64,000 nt of DNA. It comes from Megalonaias nervosa. Lineage: Eukaryota; Mollusca; Bivalvia; Unionida; Unionidae. Below, piece by piece: positions 31,502-46,944 of this stretch. The notes under the pieces were generated by a model. The model did not search any database and was not told the origin of the DNA. It was given only the letters and a program-made list of their open reading frames with translations. Made by a program: the position numbers and the translations under genes. The first letter of the stretch is position 1. Every line of letters starts with the position of its first letter. The stretch spans positions 58,237 to 122,236 of the forward strand of contig JAECUM010011043.1 in NCBI GenBank assembly GCA_016617855.1, read 5' to 3'.

Positions 31502-32249
31502 TACTAAAAGGATGAGGTCAACTGTACAGTGTCCTGTATAATTTCTATGGTCTTATCATTGTGAAAGTTCGGTTTTTTTTCCTAGAATTAGTTTTCTTAT
31601 TTGGATGCCGTTCTGGGAGGTTTATCGACGAGTCACCTTTTCCTGAATAAGAAAAAAAATATATAAAATATTCAGATGGCAATATATAATTATAAACACA
31701 TACTATTTGTGAGATTCCATTTATAAGATCTATTCACTTTTATGGAAAGCAATCTTGATTTTGAACTAAAATTCGCCAATTTCGCAATTAAGTTTGTATT
31801 CTTCTTCTGCTGTAACAAGCTGACAAGAGCATGTCAAGGACAGATTTATAAAGAACGTAAAAGATGTTGCACTTAAAAGTTATATGGTCCCAAAATGAAT
31901 ATCGTATATCTATTTCAGTCATCCAATACATGTCAATGTGTATCATTTGAATGTCCACATAGCTTCGAATAATAGGAAAACACTAATTGATTGCGCATAT
32001 CGGAAGTTGTATCATATTTACGGTAGAATTCATTGATAAAGTGATGAGAGGGTGGGCAAAGTAACAAAACTCAGTTCAAGGACTCCTGGATGAATTATCC
32101 CATTGTCTTGTCGAATTTAATTCAATATTGTGGAAGTATAATTCAACAGACGTACGTTGAGAAATAAGAATGTTCTGAAATTTCACACATGGCCAGTCCT
32201 TGCCGCTTACATAACCATTTCCGGTACAAACCTCGCTGAAGTCATTCGG
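31502..32249. other. 5' flank of the TLR gene, partly duplicated at 42 kb
   Basis: No gene. About 31890-32150 aligns with 42060-42330 (shared AATATCAGTATATCTA-type, GTGTATC and TAAAACTCAAGGAC blocks), so part of this flank was copied during local duplication. Confidence 0.5.
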
Positions 32250-33085
<836 letters not shown>

Positions 33086-33874
33086 CTGATTCTAAACCTC
33101 CTTCATGCTATTAATGGAATATTCAAACAATTATCGTTTATGCAGAGAATGGTTGCATTTAGGAAAGCCATAGTTTCGCGTGAAACGATATTACTTTAAA
33201 TTACTCATGTGATAACATACAATCACATTTGATCATATTTAACGACGATGCATATTTTGAAGCACAGCAGGATTCTGTCCAAATATGAAATCAGTTAAGA
33301 ACCCTATGTAGCTTACTTGAGACAATTTTGCAAGGATAGAAACTGAAGATATTTATTTCATGTTTTGTCACATATACAAATATATAGATCCTTTGCGTGC
33401 AATTGGATCGTTTATCGGTGTTTATTCTAACCTGACTAAAAGTCCTGTCTTCAAAGCTGTACGTATCGGCTTATGCATCAGTCCAACATTAAGGATCGGA
33501 GATCAGCAAATATACAAATAATAAAACCCTGTGTTGCAGATCTGAAAGGAGAATGTAAAAGATCTTCAACTGGTGCCATTATTCCAGGTACAAACCTCGC
33601 TAAATGCAAACATTGCAAAGAGGTAGACTGGTTAAACAAGGCATTATTTGAAAAAGATCATTTTCATTCCATCTACATAATTAATAATGTCTTTAAATTT
33701 GTATTCGAAGTTCACAAGTAGCTCTGATCTGTAGGATAAACCATACCAGTAGTTGATACATGTGTCATTTCCAAATTCCTTTGTATTGACGTACATAATT
33801 TCTATAATCCAAACGCAAGAGAATTTGACAATACGTTATGAGCGAAAACCGGCTTATATACAGTTCTAACAGTT

Positions 33875-33967
<93 letters not shown>

Positions 33968-33978
33968 ATCTATCTATC
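33875..33978. repeat. (CT)n-(TA)n-(CTAT)n compound microsatellite
   Basis: CT to 33920, TA to 33965, then CTAT units. Explains the [12 protein letters not shown] reading frames. Confidence 0.95.
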
Positions 33979-34664
33979 ACTACCTTACTGGCCGTAGTTT
34001 AATATTCAAATCATTTTCGACATACGAAAGTAAATGGTTAGATTCGGACAACCCAACACATCTTTAATTACTTATGCGGCAAGGCAGACTAAACATTCAT
34101 GATATTAAGCGATAATATGTATCCAAAATTAGAGATAAATTTAGAACCCTATTTATGTTACATTAACCAAGTTCACCATTTTTTATAACAAGATAATGGT
34201 TGAAGTAAGAGATGCCCGATAATCCGATTTGAAAAGAGGCTGAAACTTTAGTCTAAATATCGCCACGTAATGTTGGTCTCCGCTAGCGGTAATTATATAA
34301 AACACTGGCGGTGACCGATTTGTATGTCCTTTGTGGTACCTAGAGTTTTAACATTCCTCACATGTCAGAAAATGGGAGCAGAAATTTAGTTAAAAGCAGT
34401 TTTATACCCTTAAGTGCTACATAGTGTGGGTAATGCACATTTCCATATCAGTAGGTGGAGGATGGTACTATGATTGTGAAGGAATGGCTACAAGTTAAGC
34501 TGATATATCCTATGTTTCGGTTACGTATTCTGCACCATTTAGCAGTTAATGCTAAAATACTAACAACTATTAAAATTCCACATCTTCTTGTCCACTAAAT
34601 CTGATGTAATATACAGAAATATAGAGACTATATAGTGGACACGAAATGCCACTGACACTTATGA

Positions 34665-34866
34665 ATAATCCTGTTAGTGGCAGGGAGAATAAAAGGTTAA
34701 ATAAACAATCTTGGATAAATTGAACATGAACTATATTTCTGCATATACTGTTTTCAAATAGAATAGATAATCCTCTTAGTGGTAGGGAGAATAAAAGGTT
34801 AAAAGTACTATCTTGAATAAATTAAACATGAGCTATTTTTCTGCATAAACTGTATTCGAACACCTT
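34665..34866. repeat. 102-bp tandem duplication
   Basis: ATAATCCTSTTAGTGG-AGGGAG begins at 34665 and again at 34767, each followed by AATAAAAGGTTAAA and an AACATGARCTAT-TTTCTGCATA block. Two copies about 90% identical by eye. Confidence 0.8.
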
Positions 34867-37120
34867 CTTGTTTTCGTCCTCCCCCGCCGAATTTAAAAAA
34901 GAAGAGCATCAAGGATGTATAAAATGCACAAAACTAAGTCATTTCATTCACTGATCTGTAATCTTTATCTGGACTCTTGTCAATGGATCCCTAATAATAT
35001 CGACTTACTGGCGTTTTAAACCATACGGTAACTCCCGACGTAAACCAGCCAGCAGACTGATCCCTGTCCTGCATTGGTCTCTTGGACGGTTCATATCAGG
35101 AAATCTGTGTAATCTGCGTCACGTTTTCATGCTTTTAAAACAAATTGAACAAATAAAACTCTTGTACACTCGAGGTCAAACGGAAGTTTTGCGATTCTCA
35201 GCGACGGTAAACTACTACAAAGATGTTGCTGCAAAAATAGAATAGACTCTCCTATGCAAATTTTGCGACTGTGTTACTAACAAAACAACAGCTTGATTCA
35301 AAACGGAAAATAAGTTAACATTGTTTGAGACCACCGGGAAACTATCATGTTAGAACTTGTACATCAATGAATGACATTACTAAATTTTAAACATTTTATT
35401 ATATCCTTGAGGCCGTTTTTCTTCCAAATATGTGGTGCGTAATATAGAACGGGATGGAGTCAGAATACATTAGTCAGTCTTGAACAACCTTGACAATAAT
35501 ATAATAAATCATAAGATCAGATTTACTTAGCGTCGGCAACAAGAGAAGACAAGAAATCAACACAAGTTCTCACTCTACTTTGGTAATAATAACGAAACAA
35601 ATTTTGGTCCCAAACGTTATGATGATCACCAAAATAAACTGTTTAGAATTTTTTCATATGCTCTGTTCACAGGACTTTTTGTATCTTCTATCTGTCTCCG
35701 TCCATCTATATATCTATCTCATTATAAATCTAGGGATTCTCTAATAGATTTATCCTGTTTTGGATTAGGATATATCTCCATCTCGCCATGCAACGGATCA
35801 ACAGTTATAATTGTATTTTACGTTGTCTTGCATGGTTTCTAATAGGACATCCGCACTTTTCAGGATATACCAGAGGCAGTGTGTGCAAAGTGCACTACGA
35901 AACATACACATCACGTGGACTGATGCGGCCTTGATGGTGCAGGATTCTCACCAGCACTCTTCTGCATGCGCTTCCGGCACGGTATTCTTTCATCCATTAC
36001 AACTGTACCTTCTGGTGATATAATTAATGTATATGGCAATATTGCCATCAGGATTACGTCTCACATTACATAGTGAGGGGCACGAATCAACACGCACCAC
36101 GGGTGTTGGTAAAGAGAAATATTAATTGTTCCCTCTGTAAGATCATTTTAAGCTGAAAGTCAACAAAACAATCACTACTTAATGCAGTTACTAAGAATAT
36201 GCATGTAATTGGTATAATTACATAATTATAACTCAAATGAAATAACGAAATCATAGGACAATGCAACATCGTTGTTTAATGTATCACGCGTTTCTTAAAA
36301 TTATTCATACTGCAATTAATATTTTAATGCAGTCAAAAGAAAAGTTCAGTAGACAAGCGCTGTGAATGTCCCTACCTTAATATATAAATGAACTTAAGTA
36401 AGCGACTGCTGCAACGTTTTAACTTTGCTTTGTGCTGAACTTTTTGTACACTGGACTCCACCACCACAGCTAAAATTACTTTTATTATTATGTAAACTCC
36501 ACTAACGTTTAAATGAAGCTATACTGAAAATGTTACTTTAACCTTAATTTACCATTCAAGGTGCGAAAGATAATATTCGGTATTGGTCACTACATGTTTC
36601 TGTACAATGTATGTAGTCATGGCATAGCATATCGTCTATAACTGTCACAATTTCTTTTACATGTATTCAGTATAATATGTTTACGAAAGCGACCTTAACT
36701 GTAGGGACCTATCCATGTGGTTGAATGCGCAACTTGCTATAAAAATACCTACGTACAGGTAGCAATACCCATCGACGAGTCATATCTTTAATACGACAGA
36801 TCCTACACTTTCATACCCTTAATAAAAACTGATATGCGAGAGTAGTAAAACCTGTAATAACAACATGCTGATTTATGCCGTCCCTACGTCGTGCCTTCAA
36901 TACATTTAAGATCATCATTATTTGCTAAGATACAATCATGTTGGCATTTGTATTCAGGTCCTATGGCTAAAACAGTACATACACTCATGTTGACGATAAC
37001 CGATATTGAGGTTTTGTATGCAAGAATCACATTGACCTGACCCGTAAAGTAAAATGGACGTATTTTTCACATTCTAAAATGATGCGGTTGAATATCTGTT
37101 CCATCAATCCATATATACGA

Positions 37121-37131
37121 ATATATCTATA

Positions 37132-37200
<69 letters not shown>

Positions 37201-37481
37201 CAGCGCCAAAGTGTGTCGGGTATGTATGTGAACTACAATTCGAACAGATGCAGTGTTTTGTAAAGAAAGTGAGTGTACCAATATAGAAATAGAATGGCTA
37301 GCATGAATAATAAAATCTTCAAAAAGAAGTGGAGGATGTTGCTTGCTGTTGAAACAAATCAATGATTGATGGTTGGAGGAAATTGCTGTATTGATACTGC
37401 TTCCTATTTGTATGGCATATCTTGCGTGCAACTGCTACTTTCTTCTCGATGGACTTAAGTCTGAAATAAAGGCATTATTCA

Positions 37482-37578
<97 letters not shown>

Positions 37579-37609
37579 GTGTGTGTGTGTGTGTGTGTGT
37601 GTAGTGCGT

Positions 37610-37690
<81 letters not shown>
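37121..37690. repeat. Cluster of microsatellites (TA, TATC, GT, TC)
   Basis: TA at 37121-37198; then TATC 37481-37530, TA to 37576, GT 37577-37603, TC 37612-37647 and TA to 37687. The 37199-37480 segment between them is unique DNA with no gene recognised. Confidence 0.92.
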
Positions 37691-37695
<5 letters not shown>

Positions 37696-37780
37696 TTAGC
37701 ACTACTGTAGCAATTTATATACACACAACATCGCTCGTCTCTGTGCTAAGACTAAAGTCACATAGGTTTTCATCCGTGAA

Positions 37781-38750
37781 TTGCTCTTAGCCGACGATGC
37801 TGCCTTGATGCCTTATCATCACACACGGAAGATGGAATGCAGAAGCTGGTATGTCGCCTCTCCCACGCCTGCAAGTAGTTTGGACTGACCATCAGTCTGA
37901 AGAAGGCGAGCGTCATGGCTCAGGATGCAGATTCCCCTCCCACCATCGCCATCGATGGGTACAACCTTGAAGTTGTTGTAAACTACACATACCTTGGATG
38001 CACCATCTCCAACTCGCTCTCCATTAATGCTGAGGTGAACTGCAGGATTGCCAAGGCATCGGCAGTTATGGCCAGCCTGAACCAGAGGGTCTGGAACAAC
38101 CCCAACCTCACTAAGAAGACCAAACTGTTCGTCTACCAGGCCTGAGTGCTCAGCACATTCCTCTACCGCAGCAAGACATGGACCACTTACGCGTGCCACG
38201 AAAGGAAACTCAACAGCTTCCACCTGAGATGCCTGCGGCGCATTCTGTGCATCCAGTGGCAGGACAAAGTACCCAACGCAGAGGTTCTAGAACTCGCCAG
38301 CATGAACAGCATTTTCTCCAGTCTCGGCCACGTTCAGAGAATGGACCCAGGCCGCATTACCAAAGACCTGCTATACGGCTTGCTAGCAGAAGGCGCAATA
38401 CTGACTGGACGGCCACGTCTGCGTTACAAAGATATCTACAAGAAGGACACGAAGACGGCCAACATCAACGTCATCGACTGGGAGAGCTGTGCTGACGACC
38501 GGTCCACCTGGCGCCTTGCTGTCAGACAGGGCGTTCAGAAAGCCGAGGAATCGAGAAACACAGACCTCGCTACAAAGAGAGCCAGGAGGAAGGCGAAACA
38601 ACAACAGCCACAAGAAGCATCAACGTTCACCTGCAGGAAGTGCAACAGAGACTATCACTCTAGGGTCGGACTCTTCAGCCACTCGCGATGGAGCAGGTAG
38701 GACACCCAACCGGAAGCTACACCATCGTCTCCCGAAGAAGGACGGATGCC

Positions 38751-38752
<2 letters not shown>
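37781..38752 (+). mobile_element. 3' fragment of a non-LTR retrotransposon ORF2
   Basis: LLADDAAL (37781-37804) is the RT catalytic box; downstream DGYNLEVVVNYTYLGCTIS, KLFVYQA, then a TGA at 38143-38145 in the same frame, then RSKTWTTYACHERKLNSFHLRCLRRILCIQWQDKVPN, HVQRMDPGRITKDLLYG, TGRPRLRYKDIYK and the terminal FTCRKCNRDYHSRVGLFSHSRW zinc finger. It is 5'-truncated, with frame changes before 37915, one nonsense codon and a small internal deletion around 38315-38340. The GC content is clearly higher than the flanks. It ends at CTCCCGAAGAAGGACGG followed by (TA)n. Clade not assigned. Confidence 0.85.

Positions 38753-38837
<85 letters not shown>
38753..38837. repeat. (TA)n microsatellite at the LINE 3' end
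   Basis: A pure TA array directly after the LINE fragment; it may have grown from its 3' tail. Confidence 0.95.
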
Positions 38838-38845
<8 letters not shown>

Positions 38846-39573
38846 TAAAACTTCATACTAACCTAACGAATATGCAAATATAATTTCGCGCATTTCCCAA
38901 GAGCAAATGTAAAATACCAAGTATCAAAGTGTTCAAACAAGTACCTCGAGTGTTCAAGTATGTACCCTGATTGTTCTATAATAGGTTTCAATAAAGATTG
39001 TGTGATAATAAAATTACTAACCATGTGTGATCTACTTGTGTGATGCACACAAATAGTTTGCATGCATTTAAACATAACCTGACATTCCTTTAAAACAATT
39101 CTTTTCATTAAATAGATCAACTCTACTAACTTTACTTTGAAATTTAAAAAATGAAGCAGATATGACGTGTTACGGCAAAGCACTGTTACAGGTAACTACA
39201 ACACGTGGGATAGATAAACAATGCTAGGTTTCTTAAATGAAAGCAGGCGATGTTGCAGCTTGATCGAATTTTAGGAAATTCGTATCAAATGTGATACATG
39301 CTGTCCAATACACGTTACTATCAAACCGCTCTTTAATCAACGAAATGTCATACTCATTTCGTAAAATGTGATTCAAGTGTGTGTTGTCAAATCGCGAAAA
39401 TGCATAACTTAGAACAATATTTGCATATCTGTACACAAGCCATACCGTTTCTTCATCATTTATATATTTTGTTTCAAGGAACTTTGAGCTTAACTCCTTG
39501 CTCTTTTTTAATCCTTTTTGCATTACAGTCTATTAATTACCTACCTCACAATCCCGTCATAATTCTTATTCGT
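38838..39573. other. Non-coding stretch
   Basis: Only short minus frames (38863-39183 and 39233-39523) with no recognised similarity and no support from composition; I see no gene. Confidence 0.4.
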
Positions 39574-39918
39574 TCCACTGTGAAGGGTGTGATGTGATTT
39601 GGATATTTAACGTAGCTTTAACAAGTTTTCAGACATATAGCTGCGATGTCTGCAGTGTGGCAATTTATAGTGATGTCTAGCACTGGGGCATCATGCAGCA
39701 GACATGTAGCACGATGTCCCACCCAGTCACATTATCTTGACAATAGGCCGACCAGTCCTAACACTAACCTCTAAATGCTGAGCGCCAAGCGAGGGAGCTA
39801 TTAGTACCATTTTTGTAAATCTTTGTTATGACTCGGCCAGTGATTGAACCCAACACCTCCCTCATCCGAGGCAGACGCTATAACCACTAGGCCACCGGAG
39901 CGGTCTCCACTGTGAAGG
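39574..39918 (-). mobile_element. tRNA-derived SINE, copy 1, with 13-bp target-site duplication
   Basis: The body (39587-39905) is flanked by TCCACTGTGAAGG at 39574-39586 and again at 39906-39918. Read on the minus strand it starts with a tRNA-like head containing an A box TGGCCTAGTGG (39884-39894) and a B box GGTTCAATCAC-like segment (about 39841-39857), then a body with GGTTAGTGTTAGGACTGG and TGTCAAGATAATGTGACTGG, and a short CA-rich tail (ATCACATCACAC). Pol III transcription and LINE-driven retroposition are implied by structure. Confidence 0.88.
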
Positions 39919-40900
39919 CAATTCATTCTCAAAATATTTCGTTCTTTTTGAACAGACAGACTTAAAATTGTTTGAAATCATTTAATTGAGCAGTAGGTTT
40001 TCGTGTTCACACAGCTGTTATTTATATTTAATTCGTATTGCTTATTGGCTTTTTTCCCCATGATTATATGTGATGTATATTTTGTATTTTATGTAATTGA
40101 CCTTTGTCATAAGTCTTAAAAATAATCAGGAAAGTTCAATTGTGTTTTCTCAAATTTAAAATTTCTTTGTTTTGATATATTCTTAGTCCCAGATATTTTA
40201 ATTTCACATATTTGACAAATGTATAGTGCAAAATGCAAGTTTTTGCAATGAGGACATTGACGCAGTGGAAGTATGGACATTAACACAGTTAAACACGCAA
40301 AACCCCCACTTATATACGTAATGAATAGAAGCCATGGAAAACAACTTAGTCTAATGATTTTGAATTGTCCGCATCTTGGTTTTATGTCTGTTATTAACAT
40401 CAACATATCCTCTATCACATTGGATGGAAAACCCTTTTGAATATCAGTACTTTCTGACCCTGACATACATTATATTCGATGATAATTGCTTCCATTTGGT
40501 TTGACACAGGTGTTATAAAATTGATCATTTAATGTCTCGATTGTTTATGTTGTTCGGACTAATGAACAATGTAAATGTATCACATTTTAATGTTCATCAC
40601 ATTGCTTTATCGACAAAGTTTATAAACATGTTTTAAAATATATTTGGAAGAGAAAGACCCGCTATACGGTATATATTGGTGTATCAGGGCCCATCTCAAA
40701 AATACATTGTCAAACTAGTCTCTCGCTCTCCACAACAGAGTTAGAGAAAAAAACTTTCCACTTACGCTGCCTGTTACATGCATTATGGTTACGTAAATTG
40801 TATGAAGAACTTAGGAAAAAAGATTTAGTTCTCGTTACACCTTTAATTATGTACGAATGTTGAACGTAAAAACGTAATAACAGCTTTGTTTGATGAAACC
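39919..40900. other. Non-coding stretch
   Basis: One 116-codon minus frame (40116-40466) shows no recognised domain; otherwise AT-rich DNA without identifiable features. Confidence 0.4.
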
Positions 40901-42130
40901 GTGTCTGGAGCTTGAATGATACTGGGAATGCCATTATAATTTAAGATCAGAATAGATATGCTTTGGAATGGGAGTTAATATAAATGGTTGAAAAATGATA
41001 GCGTACTGCTAGATGCACTACCAGATAGAAGATCCTTTTACAACGATGTTTAATTTACAAGAGCAAATGTACGTGCGAAAAAACACAATAATAGGTAACT
41101 TCATTCTCTATACATACAAAATATCAAGCCTCTGAATTTTATGTCATCATTTTACAGTGTTGTTTGTATGCGGTTCATGGGGAAGTTTATTAATAGCTTT
41201 TATTCTAACCTAAACTCAGTCGGGCTTCCAAGTATTGATGGCTAGCTTGTATTGTAGACCTACGCCACTTAAGGGAGACAACCATGAATGTACAAGCTCT
41301 GGGCGTACGTGCAACTATGAAAAGAAATATGTTACAAGCTGACACGTGGCCCATTGCCTTCAAGGTAAGTGTTTAGTTCAGGTAGGACCCTTGCTATACA
41401 CAGACAACACAGTGACACAATTGATAAAACAGGACATTTTCCTAAACAGATCACCATCATTCCACTGAATAATGAACACTTTCTATTCTAAGTTATCAAT
41501 GTCCACACGCGACGTTCGAAACCCAAACGCAGGTAGCGAAGATATCATAGATAGTTCATGATATGCTGTCACTTGACTCCTAACTTCTTTTTATCTACAG
41601 TGGAGTACTCAAGGCATCGATAACTAATACTTATGTCATATAAAAGGTCAAGTGTATTAGAGTATGCTTAGAAATGAGTACCAAAATGTTTTATTTTTAT
41701 GTACAGCAAAGGTTATGTTTTGAAGGAAAATACACGTTTTCTGCTACTACTACTACTGCTACTACTACTACTGCTGCTGCTATAATACAATTACTACTAC
41801 CAAAACTACTACAGCTACTAATACTTAAAACGGTTAGGTGATATACATTTCAATCACGCTACGTGACAAAATAAAAAGAAACACACAAACTCTTTTTGGT
41901 TGTGACAACTTGACAAATTGTTTCTGAGACAGATTTAAAATGTACGTAATATACATTTCACAATTAATTTAGAGAATTTCTTTTGTAAGTGAAATAACTG
42001 TAAGAAATGATCGAAATCTCTGATGTTCCTCGGCAATATAACTGCAGCAAAATTAAAATCAGATATCTACTTGAACGATCCAGTAAATGCCACTGTGTAT
42101 CGTTTATCAGTTTCATCGACAGAGCATAAT

Positions 42131-42220
42131 TGTATATTAAAGAAGTCCTTCATTGTGTAATTTTATATTAAAGCAGTCCTTCATTGTGTAATTTTATGTT
42201 AAAGCAGTCCTTTATTTTGC
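42131..42220. repeat. 31-bp tandem repeat, three copies
   Basis: ATTAAAGMAGTCCTTCATTGTGTAATTTT-type units start at 42136, 42167 and 42198. Confidence 0.8.
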
Positions 42221-42998
42221 GAGTCAAAAGCTTTAACATACTTACGATTGAATGTATTTCAGCGTGATCAGAGGTTAAGCAATGTAATAAAACTCAAGGA
42301 CGCCTTGATAAATTATCTCTTTGTCTCGTTGATTCTAAGAACAGTTATATTGGATGTATGCTTCATGAATTAAACGAGTATTCGAAAGGTACATCCTATA
42401 TTTTTGTAAGCGCAAATTTATGTTTCTACATACAAACGAATGTCGAAAAGAGTAATTAGACTTGACGAAATACATTTACATCCATGCATATATATAGTAT
42501 GGATATGAGGTACATGAAATGCTTTTCCTATATAAATCATTTGGTATCAACGAGCACGTATTTAAAAATGGTAATACTATCACGATGAGAGAATCTGGCC
42601 TAGAGTCAGTCTTTACTGAACAGTAATGAATAAATGCAATAATTTATTTTAGGTATGCAGATTTTACGGAGTACTGTGTATAGTGTCTATGGCAAGACTC
42701 AACCAACAGATTGGTGCAAAATATACCATACGGGGACATGCTAAAGTGCTTACATTGATGGACGGTCTTCACGATCCTTAAACTATCTGGTAAAGTAACA
42801 TACAAATCAATTTCATGCAAGCAAATATATTGTTTCCAATTTATCAAACCTAGCTTAATTCACTGTCTGATATTTGAATGTGTTGTAAAACAATTATCTA
42901 TTTACTTTCCAGGAAGTAGCTACTTATAAGGTACCATTAATCTTTACTTATTTTCTAGATATAATAATATTCCAATTTTGAGCCATAATATATAAAGA

Positions 42999-43000
<2 letters not shown>

Positions 43001-43070
<70 letters not shown>
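43001..43070. repeat. (TA)n microsatellite
   Basis: 70-bp pure TA array inside the tandem-unit region. Confidence 0.95.
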
Positions 43071-43072
<2 letters not shown>

Positions 43073-46000
43073 TTAAATCACAGATTGCGCACACGGATAC
43101 TAGTCTAGCACAGACGAAAATGAAAATGTTGCTTCAGAGTACAATGGATATTCTGCTAATGTGTTTGCAGATTTAAGCAAATGGAAAATGTTTAAAGAAT
43201 GGTCACCTAGTACAAACATTCATGATAATTTCTACCCTGCAAATTGCTTATAAAAAGCCATTTTATAATGGGCACGCGCCGTTCACGAGCAGCGGCAAAG
43301 TGTTTCGTAACCAGTTAAGGATTTCTGGCTACTGAAAATGGTCTTTGAAACGCATCTTCAGTGACCAATAAGTGTACACAAAGCAAACTCTTTCTTCGAG
43401 ATAAATGCATTATTTTGATAAGCTGTAAATCAAGTAAGTCGATGTGCAAACATTTCTAACCCTGCTTGCATCAAACGTATTCGAGTCATTTAGTTAGTAT
43501 AACTAAAGGGTATCCATAAGGCAACATTGAAAGAGAGTCAGTTTTAATAATTAAAGTATAGAGTCGAAACAGTTTGTTTAGTGTAGAGTCGTCATGGTAT
43601 ATCATTAGGATTGGAAGTCGCCTTTTGAGTCAATATATAAACATCTGGGGAAATATTCTTCTCTCCCAATATATATGCTCCCACCACGATTGTTGTACAC
43701 TGCACACCATAGTCACTGACACTTAATCTTTGATCTTACTTTGTGGGACACCAGGTTCAATACTATCTTTACTTATAATTGACATCTTGCACATTGCTCT
43801 AAACATAGGATTGATATTTGGGTCGGCCAACATTTACAAATTAGTCTTAAAAACATTTCACATGCGGCAGACTGAAACCCACCCCGCTAAGATCAATAGA
43901 CAGTTAGGTTCTATGAAATGTCTGTGATGAACTTTGCATTTAAGGTAGCCATCTATAAAACACAAGAACATATTCATTTCTGATTTTACAGACAAGTGTC
44001 AGAGGATGAATCATATCTGACCTAAAAGTGCTTCGTTCATATCTCTTTTCAAATATGTAATTTATTCATCAGATAGAGCTGTAATTTAAGTGCAACTATA
44101 TGCTCAATATAAACAGAGCAGATTTGGAATGGGACATTAATATATATGGTTGAAAACTATAACGTATTGCTTGAAGCATTAGCATGGACAGAACAATTCG
44201 GACATCAGATTACAATAATGTTTATGTTTACATTAGCAAATTGCACATCCGAAGAGCTCAGACTAATAATTTGCTATATGTTTTGATATTTTAAATGATA
44301 TATAATAGACCCTTTGGACTATATCCTTGTCTTTTATCTGAGTTATGTTCATGCATTTTAAAGGAAACTGTATCAATAGCTTTTACCGTAAGCTGTTCAT
44401 AAGCCGGTGAACGTCATCCGTCTTCAAACCTCAGTGGGTCAACATGCATTACTACGTCAGATACGGGAGATCTGCGTAAATACACAAAATGTAGGTGAAT
44501 GCACAGTTATGACAAGAGAATGTTGGGAGAATTAACATGTAGTCAATTCCTTACCGGACAACTGGACATTCCAGTTACAGTCATAAATATTTTCTGAAAT
44601 ACATCGCTATCATTCCACTACACACTGTACATGTACATTTTCTTTACCTTTCCATAAAAAGTTAAAAGTATTCTTACACTACCTTCCAAATGTCAAGGCA
44701 GTTTGGTTATCTTACAATTTATATGACACCTGACTGTACACGTCCTTATTACTGATAATAAATTATTGAAACTAAACTCAATGCTTATCTCATCGGATCG
44801 ATAATTAATAAGTTTGTATGTTGCAATTCAAGTATAAAGAGTGCATCCTTTACAAAAAAATATTTTTTATTTTGTTAAACATATATATTGTTATTGAAGG
44901 AAACAATACTTTTCATATTGTAATTATAATTATAACAATACAGTAATACAATGAACGGAGGATATACACATCGTTCTGACTAAACTAATCTTGTATGTGG
45001 TCCTCAGAAACTAGCAACAAATGCAACACAAATGTACATAGAAACTCTTACCTGAAACGGAGTCTTATATATTCATATCAAATCATAATAGGTTTCATTT
45101 GGCCTAAATACTTTCAAAACATATATACACGCATGCACGTTATGTGCACGCACAGCCAAACTCCCACCCACCCAACCACCCACCCTCTAAAATAAATTGT
45201 AAAACTACAGTGCATTTGGAAAAGAAACACAATATACAGTCATACTTCAATTATTTGATAGAACATTTCAGATGCAGCATGTCATCGAAGGACACACAAA
45301 CACACACGTACACATAGTAGAAAACAAGCATTTTATAGATAATGGACTCAAAATGATTATGCTCAATGGCATGAAAAGCATTATGTACCATGTCTAATCT
45401 GTTAGAAAATTATGCTTGCTTCTCAAATGACTTGACTCTCGATTATAACCCCGCATCTTCTATTTATCCATGTATGTCACAATAAATACATTGTTAGCAT
45501 GAATCTCTACCATACTTCTGTGTGAAAGATCATTCATTTTCCTACTATGCATGACAGCTTAACTCTTTAAAGACCAAGACATAAGTAAAAGCTTGAATAA
45601 ACGGTTTATATAGCTTCATGTACCTCAAGACTGAGATATATTGGCCACTATTAATTCCTTAATGACCTAAATCGAACACTATAGGAACTTAATATATCAT
45701 CATCCTTGCTTGATTTATGTTTCAATCGCGATAAACCGTCCTGGTGACTTAAGTATTTCAAGATCACCACTGTGTTGTTCCATACATTTCTGATGATTTG
45801 GAACTTATTATGATAATTCTCTTCGTATCATACCCTGTTATAATTCTTCCTATGGTCTATCTGATAGCATACTATGTAAAGCCATTCATGTGACTGCGGC
45901 ATGGCAAGACAGGCAGCTATTTCTGCAATTATATCAATATCCTAATGAAATTTCGCTATTAAGATAGGTGTCATAATTTTGTTGGGAGCTTATTATATGA

Positions 46001-46219
46001 TCGTTAATTTCCACATCTTTTTATAAAATGAGGGGTTGTTATACTAAAAATATGCGGTCGGATCGGAATGAATCTTGGGATTTATTCCAGGTTACTTCAG
46101 TACATTTAATAACACTAAACGTAATACCAAGACCATTGCCATAAAAGACGTATGAAACCTTAATATCGTAGTTAAAGGCGATTAGCAAAATATATCAGTC
46201 TCATTCACTATGACAATAC

Positions 46220-46944
46220 TGTTATGAATATCTATATTTTTTACCTGTAGTCTCTGACTGTATATCTAAGTTTTAGATAATGAGCTCTAAGTAGGTTGTT
46301 GAGTTTGAGTCGAGTTCTAGAATTGGAACCTGTTTACAATTTTAGGTTAGTTTCAATTTGGTGATTTAGTCAGGAGGGTTGTGTTGCGACATAAGTCACT
46401 CGAGATACATTGTACATATAGTTGTAACAGAGTCATGATTAACTATACAAGGTAGAACAAATCAATGGATTCAGTACCATTTCCCTGTATTGTTCCTGTT
46501 TAAAACATATTGCAGATGTTTAGAATCAATTTGAGAGGAATAATTTTATAAATAATTTATTCAAGTTTCAAACTATTAACATAACGGTCTGGATTAAAAC
46601 AACATTTTGGAATCATTACGAATTCATTCAGAGTCATTCTGGACAATATCATTCTGATACATCAGGTTGTTGGCACATCAACATATTCAACGATATTGAT
46701 ACACCAGTAAATTCGAGAACTGGAATACATTTGGAACACTATTCTTGTGGACTTGTGCTATAACTGGAATACATTCGGAACACTATTCTTGTGCTATAAC
46801 TTTTATGACTATTTTGGATTTAATTACACTACTCTAAGTTCCTCTTACTTTTCATTTTATAACTTAGACAATTAAATTATTTGTTAAATTTTACGAAACT
46901 TTTCTTCCTGCTGTTACTTAATTTCGGATCATATAGTCTTAACA
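46220..46944. mobile_element. Candidate solo LTR, about 725 bp
   Basis: This block interrupts homology between 46.0-47.1 kb and 49.3-49.6 kb, so it is an insertion. It begins TGTTATG and ends CTTAACA: TG...CA ends within a 5-bp inverted repeat TGTTA/TAACA. Inside is a 44-bp tandem duplication (AACTGGAATACATTYGGAAC at 46718 and 46762), reminiscent of U3 repeats. A clean target-site duplication is not visible (ACAAT occurs near both edges). No internal protein remnant. Strand and family unknown. Confidence 0.5.

Noticed and set aside
39840..39905. tRNA gene
   Set aside because: A and B boxes are present, but the cloverleaf is imperfect and the segment is the head of a SINE with target duplications.
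40116..40466. 116-codon minus frame with a CPHC...CQIC pattern
   Set aside because: Isolated, no convincing zinc-finger spacing and no other support.
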